Shown here in pieces: positions 6,721 to 10,919 of a stretch of DNA of 10,919 bases; positions within the stretch are counted from its first letter, which is position 1; each line of letters starts with the position of its first letter. The notes beneath the pieces were generated by a model. That model did not search any database. It had not been told where the DNA came from and saw only the letters and a list, made by a program, of their open reading frames with translations. The translations under genes were made by a program, and so were the position numbers. This DNA comes from Phoronis ovalis. Lineage: Eukaryota > Phoronida > Phoronidae. The DNA is taken from the NCBI GenBank assembly GCA_028565635.1, contig JAOXYB010058446.1, forward strand, positions 1 through 10,919, in the 5' to 3' direction.

Positions 6721-7330
6721 CCGGGACTCACTTAAGGGTAAAGCAAACAAGAAAAAAATAAACCGCTCCGAATCGCTCATAGCCGAGGATAACGATCAGG
6801 AACCCTTGACCATTTTCCAAGAAACAAGAAATCTGATTTTCTTAGGGTCTTCATGGAATGTTTTCTGCCAGAAATTTTGTGACCACGTTCTAGAAAATGG
6901 TGAAAACCTCCTTGTATCCGCGCCTGTACATGCAATACTTCATCTTTCTGGCTATAAACACAATGCGACGTACCAGGGTGAAAAATGTAACTTCATTTAG
7001 TATCAGACTGCTACTACGAAACAGGAATTACATCATGTTTCCATCGCATATTACCTCCATCACTAAATGTTCCATCGCATATTACCTCCATCACCAAATG
7101 TACCTCTTTGTTTCATTTTATATATTTTGGAAATTATACAGGAAGACATGCGAATACAAAGAAAAAAATGTTTAACTAACTGTACAATATGCTGTTTATT
7201 GCTCACCCAAGGAGATTTTTGTCAAAGTGATTTAATGGACAAATTTTCGAAATTCTTACCTTTACTTGTGGTAGATGTCACACCTTTTCGTGGTCTCTCC
7301 ACAGGTGAGCACAAGATATAATAAACACCC
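6721..7330 (+). other. Region with weak coding-like character, no supported gene
   Basis: Three overlapping plus-strand ORFs of 64-92 codons occur, but none resembles a known family and two run through the 31-bp tandem duplication. On the minus strand an open stretch at about 7260-7310 ends in AAAG|GTAAGAA, a strong donor match, so one small exon of an unseen gene is possible. I see nothing firmer. Confidence 0.25.
7038..7099 (+). repeat. 31-bp tandem duplication
   Basis: TCCATCGCATATTACCTCCA occurs at 7040 and again at 7071. The copies differ only by a few bases (CACTAAAT against CACCAAAT and one T indel). The near-identity suggests a recent local duplication. Confidence 0.9.
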
Positions 7331-8050
7331 TACTGTTTTGTTTTCAATGGGCCATCAGACAGGTCATTCATGAAGTATCAATAACTTAATTCTAGTTGCT
7401 TAATCATCCTATTCATATGCTTATTAAACACAAGTCAAAATGAACTAAAAATAGGTGGCGCTTTGTTGCCTTCAACACAGGTAGACTTTTGATACAGGGT
7501 ATTGAAAATACATGTATTTACAAAAAACCTATCATAAGAAAATTCAGTTTTCTAAATTTAGCATGGTTGGTATATCGTTTTCACTTTTAGTAAACTAGAG
7601 GTGTTTATTTCTCGGTGATATAGGATCCAACATTATGTGACATTAAATAGTGAAATTGACCTTTAGATGTTTAAATTTAAAAATTTATATACACAGACCA
7701 TCACGTATGTTTAGGTATAATTCCTTTCGCGTCTATCGGTAGCAGTGCTCATGCGTGTATTGACATTCCCATATCGCAACAAAGTTTAAAAGTAAAAATA
7801 TTGCGGAAGTTTCACTAAAAATAGTTTAACTAATTAAATTCCCCCCATAATTTGTATATTTCCAAAAGTGAAGAACACTATTAAACCCACCAGAATAATT
7901 TTACAACTTGGAGAAAAGAAATGTTCACATCGTCTCTTTGCTAACTTTAACTCAAGGATATTCTGTTTACGGCAGAACAGAGTGCTGATATAGGTATGTT
8001 TGAGCAGTTGGTATGTTTGTCAGTGTAAACTTGGGTAAACATGTGTATAC
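7331..8050 (+). other. AT-rich region, no features seen
   Basis: No ORF above about 60 codons, no element ends and no repeat unit were found. Short palindromic AT words (for example around 7670-7690) are expected at this base composition. Confidence 0.5.
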
Positions 8051-8122
8051 ACACAAGGAAAAGTTTCAAATAGGTATTTGACCTACTTTCCAAGGTTATG
8101 CTAAAATACCACTTAGCTTAAT

Positions 8123-8404
8123 CCCCGGGGGGAGCAGTCAATATAAAAGTGGGTACGCATGTTCCAACAAAATTTCGCGTGAAAGGGTATGTTTTTTAGC
8201 TAAAATCACAAAAAGGGATGGTTTTTGGAGGTGTGACACTTCGTTAGGGGTGTTTTTTCCCAAAAGTCACTTCCTTAGGGGTGTATTTTTTCAAAAAAAT
8301 CACTTCCTTAGAGGTGTATTTTTTGCAGAATTCCACTTCGTTAGGGCTTTTTTCGAAACCCATGTTGGTACCCACTTTCATACTGACTGCCCCCCCCCCC
8401 GGGG
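8123..8404 (+). mobile_element. MITE 2: 282-bp TIR element nested in dispersed repeat
   Basis: The left end CCCCGGGGGG followed by CAGTCAATATAAAAGTGGGTAC matches the reverse complement of the right end, CCCCGGGGGGG... followed by CAGTCAGTATGAAAGTGGGTAC. That is about 35 bp with a 2-3 base length difference in the G run. Both sides are flanked by CTTAAT; the identical string is GCTTAATCC, but its last two bases can belong to the TIR. The target duplication is therefore TTAA, CTTAAT, or an 8-bp CTTAATCC, and the sequence alone cannot choose. The interior is non-coding and filled by a G/T-rich minisatellite. The right end carries an 11-C run. Confidence 0.75.
8237..8366 (+). repeat. Minisatellite of 31-33 bp units inside MITE 2
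   Basis: Units start CACTTCGTTAGGGG (8237), CACTTCCTTAGGGG (8268), CACTTCCTTAGAGG (8301) and CACTTCGTTAGGG (8334), each followed by TGTATTTTTT-like T-runs and CAAAA. Periods are 31, 33 and 33. Two more degenerate units can be traced leftward to about 8182 (GAAAGGGTATG, AAAAGGGATGG). Confidence 0.85.
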
Positions 8405-8620
8405 CTTAATCCACCCAATCTAGTTTTGAATCATGGCACAATGTGATGTAATATCTATGGAACAAACAAGGCAGCCAGCTGTCAGTCATATTGCAAGTAA
8501 TCACAGTCAAAATCATACCATACTTTTATCTTACTCTAAGCCAAATAAGAAGTTGATCAGTTAAAATCTGAAGCCGTTATTGTGAAAGAAAGTGTTACAT
8601 ATGCCAAGGATAATTAGCCC

Positions 8621-9289
8621 ATGCCGAGATCATGAGGTTTTAAAAGCTTAACAAACTGATGGTGTAGAACACAGAAACTTGCTGCCTTAATTACTATTAT
8701 GTTTTCCTTCAAGCATATATCTTTATTAATAGTGGTTTAGCATTAGAATAATTCAAAGAATGTCTTTGTTGCCAGTTCCTACTACATTTCAGCAATTGAT
8801 GTGGAAGTTACATGCGCAATCTGCAGCACAATTTTCACTGGTGCAATCATCGGCACACTGGGAAGTATATGGACCATAAAAACTGAATTCATAGAAAAGA
8901 CAAAGATTTTACAAGTGCCCTAGTGTTGTGAACAAAAAAGTATCGACATGAAAAGCCAATCACATTTCCCACAAGAAAAACTAAAGCCTTCAGCACAAAC
9001 CTCAATTCTAAGGAAGCACACCTCATTTCTGATGGTGCAAACCAATTTTCTTATCTTGCAAAATGTTAACCAATCTGATCTGTGTAACAACAATGGTTGA
9101 ATGGTTGCAAGGGGAAATGGGGGTTTGTATTGCGAGAAATTAGGTGCCCAAGTGAGAGAATTTAGATTGGGGTTTGTGCTGAATGAATTGAAGTTTGTAC
9201 ATAAAAAGGATGGCAGCCCTATTGAACATTACCTTATCATGTTGGAAATTGGCAGAAAATAAAAAAGGTCTTTTGCCATCGCAGAATTA
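8621..9289 (+). other. Non-coding region between repeat copies A and B
   Basis: No gene is supported. One frame is open for about 58 codons (8740-8922) without a start codon or recognisable motif. A G-rich patch (9108-9175, with GGGGAAATGGGGGTTTG and GGGGTTTGTG) stands out from the surrounding AT-rich DNA. Confidence 0.4.
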
Positions 9290-9540
9290 GTAATCCCTTA
9301 GTCATTATAAAATACCACCTAGCCTCTAATACCCATCGACCTGTGGCCTTCTTAAAACCACATTTGAGTCAACAAGGAATGCTTCATCTTTCCAGCTAAA
9401 GCATAGAATGATGTACTATGGAGTACTGTCTCGGTTACCACCACTTGGCTTTACTGGAGGCAAAACACATCAAAATCTTGCTGGCCTTGTATTTTGACCT
9501 ACATTTTTGCTATACCAAATATGCAACTAATCCTATAACA
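9290..9540 (+). repeat. Dispersed repeat copy B, degenerate
   Basis: AAAATACCACCTAGCC, then GTGGCCTTCTTAAAACCAC, then CTTCATCTTTCCAGCTAAAG, then TATTTTGACCTACATTTTTG and TATACCAAATATG follow the same order as the copies at 9845-10919, with many substitutions and small indels. It is the oldest-looking copy. Confidence 0.6.
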
Positions 9541-9768
9541 AGACATTTGTCATGTCTAATGCCCATCTAATGTGTACGATTATATTTTTTTAACATTATT
9601 GGTCTTTTACATTAGAAAGAATAGAATACATCATGCATTATAATCTGGTTTATCATTGTGGGGTACTAGCTGTTTCAAAATGACTGTAACTGCTGTCTGA
9701 TGCATTATCCCAGGGGAGAATTTACTACATTTTTAGATGGGTATGTGCAGCCCAAACTCAAAATATCC

Positions 9769-9834
9769 ACCCATTTTTAAGGATTTTGGTCTCACAAATT
9801 GACCCATCTTTAGGGTTTTCAGTCACAAACAAGA
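9769..9834 (+). repeat. Two-unit 33-bp tandem repeat
   Basis: ACCCATTTTTAAGGATTTTG (9769) recurs as ACCCATCTTTAGGGTTTTC (9802), each followed by a TC-ACAAA stretch. The period of 33 equals that of the minisatellite in MITE 2, but the sequences are not obviously the same family. Confidence 0.6.
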
Positions 9835-9879
9835 AAATTGTTACGCAAATGAAAAATGTCAAAGATTGGTATCGGAAAT

Positions 9880-9899
9880 TGACCTACTTCTCAAGGTCA
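9880..9899 (+). promoter_or_regulatory. Everted nuclear-receptor half-sites (ER8-like)
   Basis: TGACCT (9880-9885) and AGGTCA (9894-9899) are separated by exactly 8 bases. This is the everted-repeat-8 arrangement that retinoid receptor dimers can bind. It is part of the P block and recurs intact in the next copy. Function is inferred from motif only. Confidence 0.35.
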
Positions 9900-10275
9900 T
9901 TTTGAAGTGTCACCTGGCCTAATACACCCCACCTTCGAATCGTCCAGTCATCGGTTTGACTGCTGATCCGACAAAAACAAAAGCTATTATTGCGAGATAA
10001 CATCTCGAGAATAAACATGGCCGCCAGTTGGCAATCTTGAATGTGATCCATGTCGAAATCACAGACGATCTGCATTTTGACCTGTATTTATCCTGTACCA
10101 AATATAAAGCTGATCGGATAAAAACTGAAGCAGTTATTGCATGACAAGTGTTATGCGAAACAAAAATTGTCAAAGATTCGTATCGACATTTGACCTACTT
10201 CTCAAGACTGAAGCAGTTACTGCGCGACAAAGAAAGTATTAAGCACAAAAAATGGCAAAGATTCGCATCGGTATT

Positions 10276-10295
10276 TGACCTACTTCTCAAGGTCA
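10276..10295 (+). promoter_or_regulatory. Everted nuclear-receptor half-sites, second intact copy
   Basis: TGACCT (10276-10281) and AGGTCA (10290-10295) have the same 8-base spacer ACTTCTCA as the site at 9880-9899. The copy near 10190 has lost its right half at the rearrangement join, and the one in copy A is degenerate (CTACTTTCCAAGGTTA). Confidence 0.35.
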
Positions 10296-10422
10296 TTTTG
10301 AAATGTGGCCTGGCCTAATACGCCCACCATCCTATGGCCTACATGAATCCACCTTTGAATTGTCCAGTCATCGCTTCGTCTTTCCCAAAATGGACGCAAC
10401 ATAATGTGCACTCTCGGGTACA

Positions 10423-10447
10423 AACATGGCCAACAGTCGGCCATGTT
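10423..10447 (+). repeat. Perfect 9-bp palindromic stem in P block
   Basis: AACATGGCC (10423-10431) and GGCCATGTT (10439-10447) form a perfect 9-bp stem with a 7-base loop. Equivalent places in the other blocks (10014, 10570, 10882) keep the left arm and a weaker right arm (GCCATCTTG or GCCATATTG). Confidence 0.7.
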
Positions 10448-10919
10448 GGAAGTAATTGGGGTCAAACTTACATCCTACGTGTACTTTGACCAGTATTTAC
10501 AATGAACCAAATATGAAGATGATCCGACAAAAACAAAAGCTATTATTGTGAGCCAACATCTCGAGAACAAACATGGCCACCAGTCAGCCATCTTGAAAGT
10601 GATCCATGTCAAAATTATAGACGATCTGCATTTGGACCTGTAGTTATCCTGTACCTAATATAAAGCTGATCGGATAAAAACTGAAGCAGTTATTGCAAGA
10701 CAAAGAAAGTGTTACGTGCAGCAAAAAATGTCAAAGATTCGTAATGTCAAGGTTATTTTAAAATGTCACCTAGCCAAGGCAACCCACCAATCAATGGCCT
10801 TCCTAGAACCACCTTTGAATCGTCCAGGTAACGCTCATCTTTGCGGCTATAGACTTATTGTTACGTGCCCTCTCGGGAACAAACATGGCCGCCAGTCAGC
10901 CATATTGGAAGTAATCTAG

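Larger units (their letters stand above)
8060..8620 (+). repeat. Dispersed repeat copy A, interrupted by MITE 2
   Basis: 8060-8124 (AGGTATTTGACCTACTTTCC, then AAAATACCACTTAGC) and 8405-8620 (TTTTGAATCATGG, ACAAGGCAGCCAG, GTCAGTCATATTG, AGTTGATCAG, TCTGAAGCCGTTATTG) match successive parts of the repeat family at 9845-10919, in the same order. The two halves are separated exactly by the 282-bp inverted-repeat element. This copy is the most diverged of the well-preserved ones. Confidence 0.7.
9845..10919 (+). repeat. Composite array of the dispersed repeat family (P and Q blocks)
   Basis: Two block types alternate. Block Q (9965-10147 and 10521-10703) is 183 bp in both copies, 556 bp apart, with about 16 differences by eye (about 91% identity). 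It starts GATCCGACAAAAACAAAAGC and ends CAGTTATTGC-GACAA. Block P (about 10206-10520 and 10704 to the window end; shortened at 9845-9964) contains GTCAAAGATTCG, TTTGACCTACTTCTCAAGG, GTCACCTGGCCTAATAC, ACCTTTGAATCGTCC and AACAAACATGGCC. A P fragment at 10148-10205 stops abruptly at CTTCTCAAG and restarts at ACTGAAGCAG, marking an internal rearrangement. The array continues beyond the right edge. No coding sequence is supported in it. Confidence 0.85.

Noticed and set aside
7253-7310. Possible minus-strand exon ending AAAG|GTAAGAA
   Set aside because: The donor match is strong and the short frame is open, but there is no clear acceptor, partner exon or recognisable protein, so it is too weak to annotate as a gene.
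6806-7321. Three overlapping plus-strand ORFs of 64-92 codons
   Set aside because: The first opens with TTG, two run through a recent 31-bp duplication, and none shows a family motif.
8740-8922. Open stretch of about 58 codons with protein-like composition
   Set aside because: No start codon, no known motif and no supporting splice context beyond a weak acceptor-like ctactacatttcag.
9884-10465. Minus-strand ORFs of 61-84 codons in the repeat array
   Set aside because: They share a similar end (VLGQ..FQNDLEK) only because they lie in homologous repeat copies. The frames are short, not conserved between blocks, and lack any domain.
10716-10919. 67-codon ORF at the right edge
   Set aside because: It lies wholly inside a P block of the repeat array; the corresponding sequence in the other copies is not open in the same frame.

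Overview
This is animal nuclear DNA that is AT-rich and dense in repeats. No intact host gene is visible. A decayed BEL/Pao retrotransposon, a LINE tail, short terminal-inverted-repeat (TIR) DNA elements and a degenerate repeat array point to an invertebrate or other non-mammalian metazoan, probably aquatic. I cannot name the species. There are no rRNA or tRNA genes, CRISPR arrays or bacterial-style operons.

Layout. (1) Positions 1-2377 read as the 3' part of an LTR retroelement whose gag-pol lies outside the window. It holds a small single-pass membrane ORF (332-565), an AT-rich spacer and a 168-residue ORF (1270-1776). That second ORF has one membrane segment and a C-terminal domain resembling the ssDNA-binding PC4/p15 fold. 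A short polypurine tract and a 402-bp LTR follow. (2) 2479-2970 is the C-terminal end and 3' tail of a LINE ORF2. (3) 2975-4961 is a broken BEL/Pao element: the end of reverse transcriptase, part of RNase H, integrase pieces, the C-terminal DUF5641 region, a polypurine tract and a 3' LTR. It carries stops, frameshifts and at least two internal deletions. (4) 5240-5604 is a 365-bp MITE with about 20-bp TIRs, flanked by TTAAA. (5) 5609-8050 has no convincing gene; it contains a 31-bp tandem duplication. (6) 8060-10919 is dominated by a dispersed, partly tandem non-coding repeat family. The copy at 8060-8620 is split by a second, 282-bp MITE (8123-8404) that carries its own 31-33 bp minisatellite. 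The right end (9845-10919) alternates two related blocks with an exact 147-bp internal offset.

The most promising region is the 3' end of the first LTR element. It combines two small membrane ORFs, one bearing a PC4-like domain, in the position retroviruses use for env or accessory genes. Each ORF has a splice-acceptor-like tract upstream. The other elements are mostly fossils, but they give a readable nesting order.
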